DNA of 64,000 nucleotides from Streptomyces roseifaciens. GTDB taxonomy: Bacteria; Actinomycetota; Actinomycetes; Streptomycetales; Streptomycetaceae. Position numbers and translations under genes: made by a program. Of the stretch, positions 43,092 through 50,785 are shown piece by piece. The first letter of the stretch is position 1; each line of letters opens with the position of its first letter. A model generated the notes under the pieces. The model had not been told where the DNA came from. It saw only the letters and a program-made list of their open reading frames with translations, and did not search any database. Location: contig NZ_LNBE01000004.1 in assembly GCF_001445655.1 (NCBI RefSeq), forward strand, positions 2,170,001 to 2,234,000. The letters run 5' to 3'.

Positions 43092-44588
43092 ATGCGCGCT
43101 GCCGACCCCCCGTCACCACGTCCCGCCATACGCAGGGCCGGTCCGGCCGCAGCCGGCCGGCCCCCACGCGCCACCACCGCGATCCTCGTCATCGCCTGCA
43201 CGGCCCAGTTCATGGTCATCCTCGACGTGTCGATCGTGAACGTGGCCCTCCCGGCGATCCGCACCGAACTCCACCTGGGCACCGCAGGCCAGCAGTGGAT
43301 CGTCAACGCCTACACCCTCGGCTTCGCCGGCCTGCTGCTCCTGGGCGGCCGCACGGCCGACCTCGTCGGCACCCGGCGCGCCTTCCTCGCCGGCGTCACC
43401 GCGTTCACCCTCGCCTCCCTGGTCGGCGGACTCGCCTCCGGCGGCCCCCTGCTCATCGCCGCCCGCGCCGTCCAGGGCGTCGGCGGCGCCGTCCTCGCGC
43501 CCGCCACCCTCACCCTGATCATGCGGACGTTCACCGAACCGGCCGCCCGCACGCGGGCCATGGGCGCCTGGAGCGCGGTCATGGCGGCGGGCGGCGCGGT
43601 CGGCGGCGTCATCGGCGGCGTGCTCACCGAGTACGCCGGGTGGCGGTGGGTGCTGTTCGTCAACGTCCCCATCGGCGCGGGCCTGCTGGCGGCAGCCGTC
43701 GCCTGCGTACCGGCCGCCGCCTCCGCGCCCGCCGGGCCGCGCCGCCTCGACCTGCCCGGCGCCGTGTCCGTCACCGCCGGCCTCACCGCCCTCGTGCACG
43801 GCACCATCGCCAGTGAGACGCACGGGTGGGGCGCGCCGCACGTGTGGGGGTCGTTCGCCGCCGGGGTGCTGCTGCTCGCGGCCTTCGTGGCGATCGAGGC
43901 CCGCGTCGCCCACCCGCTCGTACCGCTCGCGATCCTGCGCCGCCGCACGCTCGCCACCGCCAACCTCCTCGTCCTCGGCATGGGTGCGGCCGCGTTCGCC
44001 ATGTGGTTCCTGCTCTCCCTGTACTTCCAGCAGGTGCTCGGGCAGAGCGCCCTCGGCGCGGGCCTGTCCTTCCTGCCCGGATCGCTCGCGATCGTCGTCG
44101 GCGCCCAGGTCTCCACCCGCCTCATCGCCCGCACCGGACCGCGCCCGCTGATCGTCACCGGCATGACGATCAGCACGGCGGGGCTGCTGTGGCTGTCGCG
44201 CATCGGTGACGGGGGTACGGGAGGCGGAGGCGCGGGAGGCGGCGCAGGCGCGTACGCGAGCGCGGTGCTCGTCCCCTTCTTCCTGGCCACCCTGGGCGCG
44301 GGCCTGTCGCTGATGCCCGTCACGGCCGCCGCCACCAGCGGCACGGCCCCCGCCGAGGCGGGCCTGGCCTCCGGGCTCGTCAACTCCTCCCGCCAGATCG
44401 GCGGCGCACTCGGCCTGGCCGCACTCGCCACGGTCGCCGCACACACGACGGCGGCACGCGCCTCCGGCAACGCGGCGGGCGACCTGGCCGCCGGCTACGG
44501 CAGGGCGCTGCTGATCGCCTCGGCGTTCACGGCATGCGCGGCGCTGGGAGCGCTGGCACTGCCGGGCCGGCCGCGCAAATCCTCGTGA
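43092..44588 (+). CDS. MFS exporter, DHA2 (EmrB/QacA) family
   Basis: A 498-residue protein with about 14 membrane helices. Signatures include FMVILDVSIVNVALPAI (motif D1), LLLLGGRTADLVGTRRAFL (motif A), and the motif C region PATLTLI with VMAAGGAVGGVIGGVLTEYA. It should export drugs or secondary metabolites by proton antiport. The ATG at 43092 is 11 bases after GGAGG. It is regulated by the divergent TetR gene and probably co-transcribed with the VOC protein gene 41 bp downstream. Confidence 0.92.
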   Translation: MRAADPPSPRPAIRRAGPAAAGRPPRATTAILVIACTAQFMVILDVSIVNVALPAIRTELHLGTAGQQWIVNAYTLGFAGLLLLGGRTADLVGTRRAFLAGVTAFTLASLVGGLASGGPLLIAARAVQGVGGAVLAPATLTLIMRTFTEPAARTRAMGAWSAVMAAGGAVGGVIGGVLTEYAGWRWVLFVNVPIGAGLLAAAVACVPAAASAPAGPRRLDLPGAVSVTAGLTALVHGTIASETHGWGAPHVWGSFAAGVLLLAAFVAIEARVAHPLVPLAILRRRTLATANLLVLGMGAAAFAMWFLLSLYFQQVLGQSALGAGLSFLPGSLAIVVGAQVSTRLIARTGPRPLIVTGMTISTAGLLWLSRIGDGGTGGGGAGGGAGAYASAVLVPFFLATLGAGLSLMPVTAAATSGTAPAEAGLASGLVNSSRQIGGALGLAALATVAAHTTAARASGNAAGDLAAGYGRALLIASAFTACAALGALALPGRPRKSS

Positions 44589-44629
44589 ACTCCCCTCCCT
44601 CGGCAATCGATCCCACCGGAAGGACCACC

Positions 44630-45043
44630 ATGCCCAACGAACTGAACCACCTCATCGTCCACGTCAAGGACCGCCGGGAGACGGGGGCGTTCCTCTCCTG
44701 GCTGATGGACACCGCCGCCCCGCTCGAATGGGGCCGCTTCACCCAGATCACCAGCTCCAACGGCGTCGGCATCGACTTCATCGACGACATGGTGCCCACC
44801 GGCGACATCAACCGCAGCCACATCGCCTTCCTCGTCACGGACGAGGAGTTCGACGCGATACTCGGCCGCATCGCCGAGCGCGACGTCCCGTTCTGGGCCG
44901 ACCCGATGCTGAAGCAGCCGGGCGAGATCAACCACGAGTACGGCGGCCGCGGCGTCTACCTCAAGGACCCGGGCGGCACCTGCGCGATCGAATTCATGAC
45001 GACGCCGTACGGGGAGGAGCCGTCGCACCGCGCGCGGACGTGA
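44630..45043 (+). CDS. VOC (glyoxalase/bleomycin-resistance) family protein
   Basis: A 137-residue protein with paired beta-alpha-beta-beta-beta modules: MPNELNHLIVHVKDRRETGA starts the first, HIAFLVTDEEFDAIL the second, and GRGVYLKDPGGTCAIEFMTT ends with the Glu of the metal site. Metal ligands His7 and Glu near the end are visible. It may modify or bind the compound exported by the adjacent MFS protein. GGAAGGACC precedes the ATG. Confidence 0.9.
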   Translation: MPNELNHLIVHVKDRRETGAFLSWLMDTAAPLEWGRFTQITSSNGVGIDFIDDMVPTGDINRSHIAFLVTDEEFDAILGRIAERDVPFWADPMLKQPGEINHEYGGRGVYLKDPGGTCAIEFMTTPYGEEPSHRART

Positions 45044-45344
45044 CCGAGCCGGGCCGGCCCGCACCGCACCCGGGCCGGCCCCGGTTCGCCCGGCTCACCC
45101 GGTTCACCCGGCTTTCCGCAGCCACGAGCCGCCCTGTACAAGGAGCTGGACGATCGGGGGCTTCTCCAGCCGACGCCGGGGGCTGTTCGGGCCGCGCGCC
45201 CGGCTCCGCGAGCTGGAACGGATCGTGGACGAGGGAGAAGCCGACCCCACGGACGCGGTCGCCGAGATCCGTACCATCCGCAAGGCGGCCGAGACGGAAG
45301 CCGGGCCGGCCCACGTCGACGGGACGACGACCTGGTGACTGGGG
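45044..45344 (+). other. Possible gene remnant between VOC and winged-helix genes
   Basis: About 300 bp without an intact gene. Two frames hold protein-like fragments: ALYKELDDRGLLQPTPGA and, after a frame change, RLRELERIVDEGEADPTDAV followed by AEIRTIRKAAETE, ending at a TGA at 45336-45338. The charged helical composition suggests remains of a regulatory protein. The family was not recognised. Confidence 0.35.
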
Positions 45345-46544
45345 CTACCGCCCCACCAGCTCCCGTTCCAAAGGCGTCCGGAAGCGTGGAGTGACCCGTA
45401 CCGCGCCCAGCCACGCCGACAGGCGGGCCGCCTCCGTGGTGATCGCGGACTCCGCCTCCCGGCCGGCGTCCGTCAGGAGGCGCCAGACGATCTCCCCGTT
45501 CGCCCGTTGTGCCCAGCCGCCGACGACGCGGCCGTTCCACCACACCGTCGGGCCGACGTTTCCGGCCCGGTCGAAGAGGGCGGGCACGTGGTCGGGGGAG
45601 AGGTACCAGTCGCGGCCGCGCCAGCCCATGGCGGTCGGGTCGAGGCCGGGGAGGAGCGCCGCCCAGGGCCCGGGGGCCTCGTCCGCGGCGGCGAGGTCGC
45701 CGGGCAGGACGTGCCCCGTGGCGCTGTCCGCGAGCCCGACGTCCTCGACGCCCACGTCCGCCAGCGCCTTGCGCGTGTCGCCGAGCGTCCAGCCCGTCCA
45801 CCACTTCAGGTCGGCCTCCGTGGCCGGCCCGTACGCGGCGAGCCAGCGCCGCGCGACCTCGGCCTTGGCCTCCCGTACGCCGATGTCCGGGATCTGCGGC
45901 ACGAGCGCCCACGGGTAGAGGCTGCTGGTCCACGAGCCGCGAGGGCGGGCGCGCCGCAGGTGCCCGTCCGAGGCGAGCACCCGCAGCACCCGGCTGCCGA
46001 CGCTCTGCCGGGACTCGTACGGCTTGCCCGGCGACATCAGCAGCGTCTCGCGCAGCGCGGGCACGTCCTTGCCCAGTTCGGCGGTCGTGGCTTCGCCGCG
46101 CGCCGCCAGCGCGTCCAGCACCTCCCGTTCGGTGCGGACGAGCCGCTGCTCGTCCCACGGGGCGTGGCCTTCGGAGTTCTCCCGCAGGTGCTTGAGGAGC
46201 GTCGCCCGCTCCCGGAGGGCGATCGCGCGGGCGGTGGAGGAGCTGACGTACGGGGCGAGCTCCGTGGTGACGGCGAAGAGCGTGTGCCGCATGGACAGCA
46301 GCTTCACGAGGGTCACGTCCTCGTACAGCGCCCGATCCACCTCGGCGGGGGAGGGTTCGGCCAGCCGCGCGCACGCCGATAGGTAGACGGTGGCGGCATC
46401 GGTGGCGTGCAGCCCGACCAGGGCATCCGCCACCTCTTCGACGGAGCCGGCCCGCCGGCCGGGGTGGAGGAGGTGGCGCCGGGCGAGGCGGGCACGGCGC
46501 TGCTCGTCGGTGACACGGGCGCGGGCGCGGGGGGTGCTGCTCAT
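45345..46544 (-). CDS. Winged-helix DNA-binding protein (HTH_42; AlkZ/YcaQ-like)
   Basis: A 399-residue protein of the HTH_42 family (VADALVGLHATDAATVYLSA; VKLLSMRHTLFAVTTELAPY; LLPGLDPTAMGWRGRDWYLS; GNVGPTVWWNGRVVGGW). Family members with a QxQ motif are DNA glycosylases such as AlkZ; here the matching position reads HATD, so catalysis may differ. The start at 46544 gives MSSTPRARARVTDEQ; the upstream in-frame extension lies in promoter-like DNA. A 19-bp palindrome lies 23 bp upstream. Confidence 0.85.
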   Translation of the reverse strand: MSSTPRARARVTDEQRRARLARRHLLHPGRRAGSVEEVADALVGLHATDAATVYLSACARLAEPSPAEVDRALYEDVTLVKLLSMRHTLFAVTTELAPYVSSSTARAIALRERATLLKHLRENSEGHAPWDEQRLVRTEREVLDALAARGEATTAELGKDVPALRETLLMSPGKPYESRQSVGSRVLRVLASDGHLRRARPRGSWTSSLYPWALVPQIPDIGVREAKAEVARRWLAAYGPATEADLKWWTGWTLGDTRKALADVGVEDVGLADSATGHVLPGDLAAADEAPGPWAALLPGLDPTAMGWRGRDWYLSPDHVPALFDRAGNVGPTVWWNGRVVGGWAQRANGEIVWRLLTDAGREAESAITTEAARLSAWLGAVRVTPRFRTPLERELVGR

Positions 46545-46566
46545 GGGCGCGAGCGTAGAGGGGAAT

Positions 46567-46585
46567 GAGGACGGATTCCGTCCTC
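46567..46585. promoter_or_regulatory. Palindrome upstream of the winged-helix gene
   Basis: GAGGACGGA-T-TCCGTCCTC is a perfect 9-bp inverted repeat with a one-base centre, just upstream of the start codon at 46544. Likely an operator. Confidence 0.5.
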
Positions 46586-46628
46586 TCGGCATAGCGGAAG
46601 CGGCATTCTCGGAGCCCCGGAAATAACG

Positions 46629-46663
46629 AAGAGAGCCGGATGCGTAGTGCATCCGGCTCTCTT
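46629..46663 (-). terminator. Terminator of the tRNA-Arg gene
   Basis: AAGAGAGCCGGATGC (46629-46643) pairs with GCATCCGGCTCTCTT (46649-46663), a perfect 15-bp stem and five-base loop. On the minus strand it is followed by CGTTATTT, giving an intrinsic terminator 10 bp past the tRNA 3' end. Confidence 0.88.
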
Positions 46664-46672
46664 ACGGCGATG

Positions 46673-46745
46673 TGCGCTCGGCAGGATTCGAACCTGCAAC
46701 CTCTTGATCCGTAGTCAAGTGCTCTATCCGTTAAGCTACGAGCGC
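46673..46745 (-). tRNA. tRNA-Arg (anticodon ACG)
   Basis: The 73-nt gene folds as a cloverleaf: acceptor GCGCTCG/CGAGCGC, D-arm with AGCTTAACGGATAGAGC, anticodon arm CTTGA-CTACGGA-TCAAG with anticodon ACG, and T-arm GCAGG-TTCGAAT-CCTGC. The discriminator is A, and CCA is not encoded. A strong terminator follows. Confidence 0.97.
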
Positions 46746-47175
46746 TCGGCTTCCGGGCGACAGTGATCGCTCGTCGGCGTTGCGGGAACAATATTACCCG
46801 ACGCGGAGGAGTGCTTTTCACCGCCGCGGATGCCGCCACGCTCGGTGACGATCTCGCTACGACGTCCGCCGTACCTCGCCTACGACAGCTCATGATGTTG
46901 CAGCGACGGCGAGTTGAGCGGTGGCGTAGAACGGCAACTCGGCGCCCGTGGGGCGTCACCGCAGAAAGCCTCTGCACGAACGGGTCGCAGCTGTGATCCG
47001 GGAGCTGTGGAGGTGGTGCACCGGGCAATGACCGGTGGAAGCCGCTGGACGATGGCCGCCAGTCCTCCGAGAAGCTGAGGACTGACGACCGGAAACCGTC
47101 TGCTTGCGGTTGGCCCTCGTCCACGGTAGCCGCCGTGGCGGGGGCCGCTTGCTATGCCCGAAGGGGGGCGCCCCC
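46746..47175. other. Gene-free stretch beside the tRNA
   Basis: About 430 bp of lower and irregular GC (for example ACAATATTACCCGAC near 46787). It holds a CAGTCCTC/GAGGACTG hairpin (about 47060-47090) and an AAGGGGGGCGCCCCCTT palindrome near 47161-47177 just past the DUF397 gene end. No integrase or protein gene was found. Confidence 0.45.
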
Positions 47176-47424
47176 TTACGGTATCGGCCGAGCCCGCCGT
47201 GCGCGACCCTTTCGGTCGTCGTCGTGCGGCGCGCCGAGGGCGCCGCGCCTCAGGGCGCGGGTGAAGGAACGATACGGCTCAGCGGCGACGCGGAGGGTCG
47301 GCCCGTCGGGCCGTTTTGAGTCGCGTATGAGTATGGGGCTGCGTATGGGTGTGCCTCCCGGGAGGGCGATCTCTATACAGGTGTCCCCGGTGTTGGAGCT
47401 GTAGCTGCTCTTCTTGAACCTCAC
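47176..47424 (-). CDS. DUF397 domain protein
   Basis: An 82-residue protein. Its N-terminal half (FKKSSYSSNTGDTCIEIALP, then IRDSKRPDGPTLRV) is the DUF397 signature; the C-terminal tail is Arg-rich. DUF397 proteins are encoded beside XRE regulators in large numbers in Streptomyces and are thought to act as small antagonist partners. The start overlaps the stop of the upstream XRE gene by ATGA, so the pair is co-translated. Confidence 0.9.
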   Translation of the reverse strand: MRFKKSSYSSNTGDTCIEIALPGGTPIRSPILIRDSKRPDGPTLRVAAEPYRSFTRALRRGALGAPHDDDRKGRARRARPIP

Positions 47425-48293
47425 CGTGTCTCCTTGGCGACCCGCGCGATGAAGTCGCGTGAGGCGTCGGGCTCCAGCGCGTGGGATCGCAGCCGATCGA
47501 ATGCGACGGCGTAGCGTGCGACCTGGTCATCTTCCTCAACATAGAGGGAAGTCGAGAGCGGCTCCACTGCTACGACGGGGTCGCCGAACTCGAAATGGAA
47601 GACCGTATAGGCGCCGTCGAGGCCGGTGTGGGCGCCCGCCTTGAACGGGATGACCTGCAGTTCGATATTCGTCTCCCGGGAGGCGTCTACCAGGCGCTCC
47701 AGCTGTCCTCGAAGAACCGCCGGGCCGCCCACCTCCCGCCTCAGGCATGCCTCGTCGAGTACGCATCGCAGTGCCAATGGACTCCTGGCCGCGGCCCCCG
47801 GGCCGGGGACCAGGATTTCCTGGCGCTTCATACGTAGTTCGGTGAATGCCCTGGCCTCACGCGCTGTCTTCCAAGTGATGTCGCCTCCGATGAGCGCATG
47901 GGCGTATTCCGGTGTCTGCAGGAGCCCGGGGATGAGGGCTGCTGCGTAGAGGTCGGTGCGGGCTGCCAGCTGCTCCAGCTCGATGAAGTCGGCCAAGCGC
48001 GGCCGGATCACATCCCTGTACTGCGCGAAGAGGCTCTGCTGTCGGCTTGTCGAGGCGATCTCTGCGATCTTCCGGGTTTCCGCGACCTGTACGGGGTCGT
48101 CGACCCCGTACGCGGCGAGGAAAGCGTCAAGGTCCGGCCGCTGCTTCCCGTTCTCGATCTTGCTGAGCGTTGGAGCCCCGTACAAGCCCAGCAGTTCTGC
48201 GGCATCCGTGAGGTTGAGGCCTGCCCTCATCCGCATCGTCTTGAGGATCGCCCCGAGCCGTCGACGCAGCAGGGTGGGCGTTGCGCCGGACAT
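47421..48293 (-). CDS. XRE-family regulator with DUF5753-type domain
   Basis: A 290-residue protein with an N-terminal HTH (LGAILKTMRMRAGLNLTDAA; YGAPTLSKIENGKQRPDLDA) and a DUF5753-like C-terminal domain (YAAALIPGLLQTPEYAHALI; VLDEACLRREVGGPAVLRGQ). It is of the WhiJ/AbaA-like accessory class. The start at 48293 follows a GGCGGTGATCAC context; an ATG at 48362 is an upstream alternative. It forms a pair with the DUF397 gene and is divergent from two small genes. Confidence 0.92.
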   Translation of the reverse strand: MSGATPTLLRRRLGAILKTMRMRAGLNLTDAAELLGLYGAPTLSKIENGKQRPDLDAFLAAYGVDDPVQVAETRKIAEIASTSRQQSLFAQYRDVIRPRLADFIELEQLAARTDLYAAALIPGLLQTPEYAHALIGGDITWKTAREARAFTELRMKRQEILVPGPGAAARSPLALRCVLDEACLRREVGGPAVLRGQLERLVDASRETNIELQVIPFKAGAHTGLDGAYTVFHFEFGDPVVAVEPLSTSLYVEEDDQVARYAVAFDRLRSHALEPDASRDFIARVAKETR

Positions 48294-48378
48294 GTGATCA
48301 CCGCCTCTCGGCGACGACTCTACCGATCTCAACTCCACGGATGTGCGCCATCGTTCACTCACTCGAATGAAGGTTGAA

Positions 48379-48406
48379 GCGCAAGCTTGCGCACCAATTT
48401 GGTGCG
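48379..48406. promoter_or_regulatory. Two adjoining palindromes in the XRE/small-protein divergent region
   Basis: GCGCAAGCTTGCGC (48379-48392, perfect 14 bp) overlaps by three bases CGCACCAA-T-TTGGTGCG (48390-48406, perfect 8-bp arms). The pair sits between divergent starts at 48293 and 48449, suitable for binding two regulator dimers. Confidence 0.7.
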
Positions 48407-48448
48407 TCGCATCGTGTCATCAGTCGACATCGAGGGAGGCGTGAGGCA

Positions 48449-48784
48449 ATGACCTACAGGATCGGCGCGTTCGTGGTGGACACGCGGGAGGGACGGGTCG
48501 CGCAGGTGATCGGGGGCGTGGGAAGCCGCGTCACCCTGCGCCGTCCCGGCGGTGGGCTCGAATGGGAGGCGCCGTTCGCTTCCCTGCGGCTTGCCACCCG
48601 GGAGGACCGGGAGGCTGCCGGGCTCTGGCCGGCCGGGTCGCGGCCCATGTACGGGTGTGGGGAGTGCGCGCAACTGGCGGCCGCCTACAAGGAAGCCGCC
48701 GCCGGGGACGATCCCCTCACGACAGGGGACGCCCTGGTACTGCAGCGCCGTCACTGGCGGACCGTGCACATGGGGGGTGCGTGA
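48449..48784 (+). CDS. Small conserved protein of unknown function
   Basis: A 111-residue protein starting MTYRIGAFVVDTREGRVAQV, with SH3-like beta-strand patterns (GGVGSRVTLRRPGGGLEWEA) and a CGECAQ motif near residue 72. Such proteins often accompany XRE-DUF397 loci in Streptomyces. GGGAGGCG lies upstream of the ATG. Function is unknown. The stop overlaps the next start (GTGA). Confidence 0.8.
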   Translation: MTYRIGAFVVDTREGRVAQVIGGVGSRVTLRRPGGGLEWEAPFASLRLATREDREAAGLWPAGSRPMYGCGECAQLAAAYKEAAAGDDPLTTGDALVLQRRHWRTVHMGGA

Positions 48785-48984
48785 GCATGCGGAGAACGTG
48801 CACTCACCGCGGCGGCTGGTCGGCCCGGACCCGGGGCGAGGCCCGCTGCCGCGACTGCGGAACCGTCCGCTTCACCGAGTACGCGGCCCTCAGGCCGCCG
48901 GGCCTTCCGCATCCCGTGGCTCGGGTGCGGGTTGGTGGGGGCGGCGGCCTTCCGCGCGCGGAAATCCACCGGCCTGGGGCGTAG
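48781..48984 (+). CDS. Small zinc-ribbon-like protein
   Basis: A 67-residue protein beginning VSMRRTCTHRGGWSART, with Cys/His pairs in RTCTHR and ARCRDCGTVRFTEY that could bind one zinc ion. The GTG overlaps the previous stop, so the two small genes are coupled. An ATG two codons later is an alternative start. Function is unknown; the locus context suggests an accessory regulatory role. Confidence 0.7.
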   Translation: MSMRRTCTHRGGWSARTRGEARCRDCGTVRFTEYAALRPPGLPHPVARVRVGGGGGLPRAEIHRPGA

Positions 48985-49183
48985 GGCGGCGGATAAGTGG
49001 GCCGGGACGGCAGGCCGAGTGCCTCAGCAGACCCAGTAGGGGACCCCGGTCACAGAAGTCACCACTCACGGACAGTCGGCCGCAGAGCGCGTGCCACCAT
49101 CGCCCCGGCCCCCCGTCACAGCTGGCCGGAACCGGTCCGTTCCGGTAGCCGTGGGCCGGGGAGGTGTGGGGCAAGATGGGCTT

Positions 49184-50716
49184 ATGGGGACCTTCGCTGC
49201 GCACGATGGTCTGATCGCCGGCCGGTACCGCCTGTCCGGGCGGATAGGGCGCGGCGGCATGGGCACCGTATGGCGTGCCACCGATGAGTTGCTGGCACGC
49301 CAAGTTGCCGTCAAAGAGCTGCACATGGACGACGCGGGCTCGGGCACCTGCCCTTCCGGGCTCACCGACTGCGACCGCACTCTGCGGGAGGCCCGCGCTT
49401 CCGCGCTCATCAGCCACCCGAACGTGGTCGCCCTGCACGACATCGTCGTCCAGGACGGCCGTCCGTGGATCGTGATGGAGCTCGTGGACGGGCGGGCGCT
49501 GTCCGAAGTGCTGGCGGCGGAAGGGCCGGTGGGCCCGCGGGAGACGGCGCGGATCGCGATCGCCCTGCTGTCCGCCCTGCGCGCGGCGCACGCCTGCGGC
49601 GTCCTGCACCGCGACATCAAGCCACCGAACGTCCTCCTGGAGTCGGCGACGGGCCGCGTCGTCCTGACGGACTTCGGGGTCGCCCAGGTCCGCGGCGCCA
49701 CGACGATCACCGAGACGGGCGCGTTCGTCGGCTCGCCCGAGTACACCGCGCCGGAGCGGATGTCGGGCGGCCCGGCCGGCCCCGCGTCGGACCTGTGGTC
49801 CCTGGGGGTGCTGATGTGCGCGGCCCTCAGCGGTGTGACGCCCTTCCGGCGCGACTCGCTGGGCGGGATCCTGCACGCCGTCGTCCACGACGAGATACGC
49901 CCGCCCGCCGCCGCGGCGCCCCTGCTGCCCGTCGTCCGGGGGCTGCTGGAGCGCGACCCGGCGCGGCGGATGGGCACCGACGAAGCGGAGCGGTTGCTGC
50001 ACGAGTACCTGGCCTCCGGGTGGGTCGACGGCGGCCGGGTCAGGCCCTCGTACGTGCCGCGCAGCCGCACCGTCCTCATGTCCGCCGTCGCCGTCGTCAC
50101 CCTGGCGGGCACGGGAGCCGGCCTCGCCGTGCTGCTGACCGAGGGCGGCGCGGAGGGCGCCGGTGGCCGTCCCACGCAGGTGTCCAGCGGGACGCTGAGC
50201 CGTTCGCCCGGCCCGCCCGTCACGCGCGAACCGCCGGTGAGCGCGCCCGTGCGGCCCCCGGAGGGGTATCACGCCGTGCAGGACCCGGCGGGCTTCGCGC
50301 TGGCCGTGCCCGACGGCTTCACCCGCTCCTTCGAACCGCCGCGCGTCTTCTACTACTCGCGCGACCGGCAGTTCCGCCTCGGCATCCTCATCCAGGACCC
50401 GCAGGGCGGCGGGCCCGCGGGCACCCTGCGCGCCGCCGCGGCCGCGGCCCCCGACCGCTACCCGGGCTACCGCTCCGCCACCGTCCGCGAGACCACGCAC
50501 AAGGGATACCCGGCGGCCTCCTGGGAGTTCACGTGGGACGGGCCCGAGGCGGAGGCGGGTGGGGCGGTACGTACGTACGACACCTGCTGGGAGGAGGGAG
50601 GGAAGATGTACGAGGTGTGGGTGGCGGGGCCCGCGGGGAAGGCGGCACAGGCGCGGCAGCATGCCCGGGCCGTACTCGACACGTTCGTACGGATCCGGCC
50701 CGTATCCAGCCCCTAA
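49184..50716 (+). CDS. Eukaryote-like Ser/Thr protein kinase (membrane)
   Basis: A 510-residue kinase. The Gly-rich loop GRGGMGTVW is at residues 22-30, Lys44 is in VAVKEL, HRDIKPPNVLL starts near 142, DFG is near 163, and SPEYTAPERMSG is the activation segment. A single membrane helix (AVAVVTLAGTGAGLAVLL, about 300-318) leads to an external domain of 190 residues without PASTA repeats. It ends like the paralogue downstream (TYDTCWEEGGKMYEVWVAGP). The start is taken at the ATG at 49184; a GTG at 49166 is an alternative. It forms a tandem pair with the next kinase. Confidence 0.93.
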   Translation: MGTFAAHDGLIAGRYRLSGRIGRGGMGTVWRATDELLARQVAVKELHMDDAGSGTCPSGLTDCDRTLREARASALISHPNVVALHDIVVQDGRPWIVMELVDGRALSEVLAAEGPVGPRETARIAIALLSALRAAHACGVLHRDIKPPNVLLESATGRVVLTDFGVAQVRGATTITETGAFVGSPEYTAPERMSGGPAGPASDLWSLGVLMCAALSGVTPFRRDSLGGILHAVVHDEIRPPAAAAPLLPVVRGLLERDPARRMGTDEAERLLHEYLASGWVDGGRVRPSYVPRSRTVLMSAVAVVTLAGTGAGLAVLLTEGGAEGAGGRPTQVSSGTLSRSPGPPVTREPPVSAPVRPPEGYHAVQDPAGFALAVPDGFTRSFEPPRVFYYSRDRQFRLGILIQDPQGGGPAGTLRAAAAAAPDRYPGYRSATVRETTHKGYPAASWEFTWDGPEAEAGGAVRTYDTCWEEGGKMYEVWVAGPAGKAAQARQHARAVLDTFVRIRPVSSP

Positions 50717-50785
50717 AGCCGTATGGGGAGCGGTTTGCGCCTTCGAAGGTGCGCCTGCCCGGCCCCCCTTGGTAATGATGGGGCC

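Noticed and set aside
46746..49183. Integrative element at the tRNA
   Set aside because: No integrase, excisionase or replication gene, and no duplicated tRNA 3' end inside the window.
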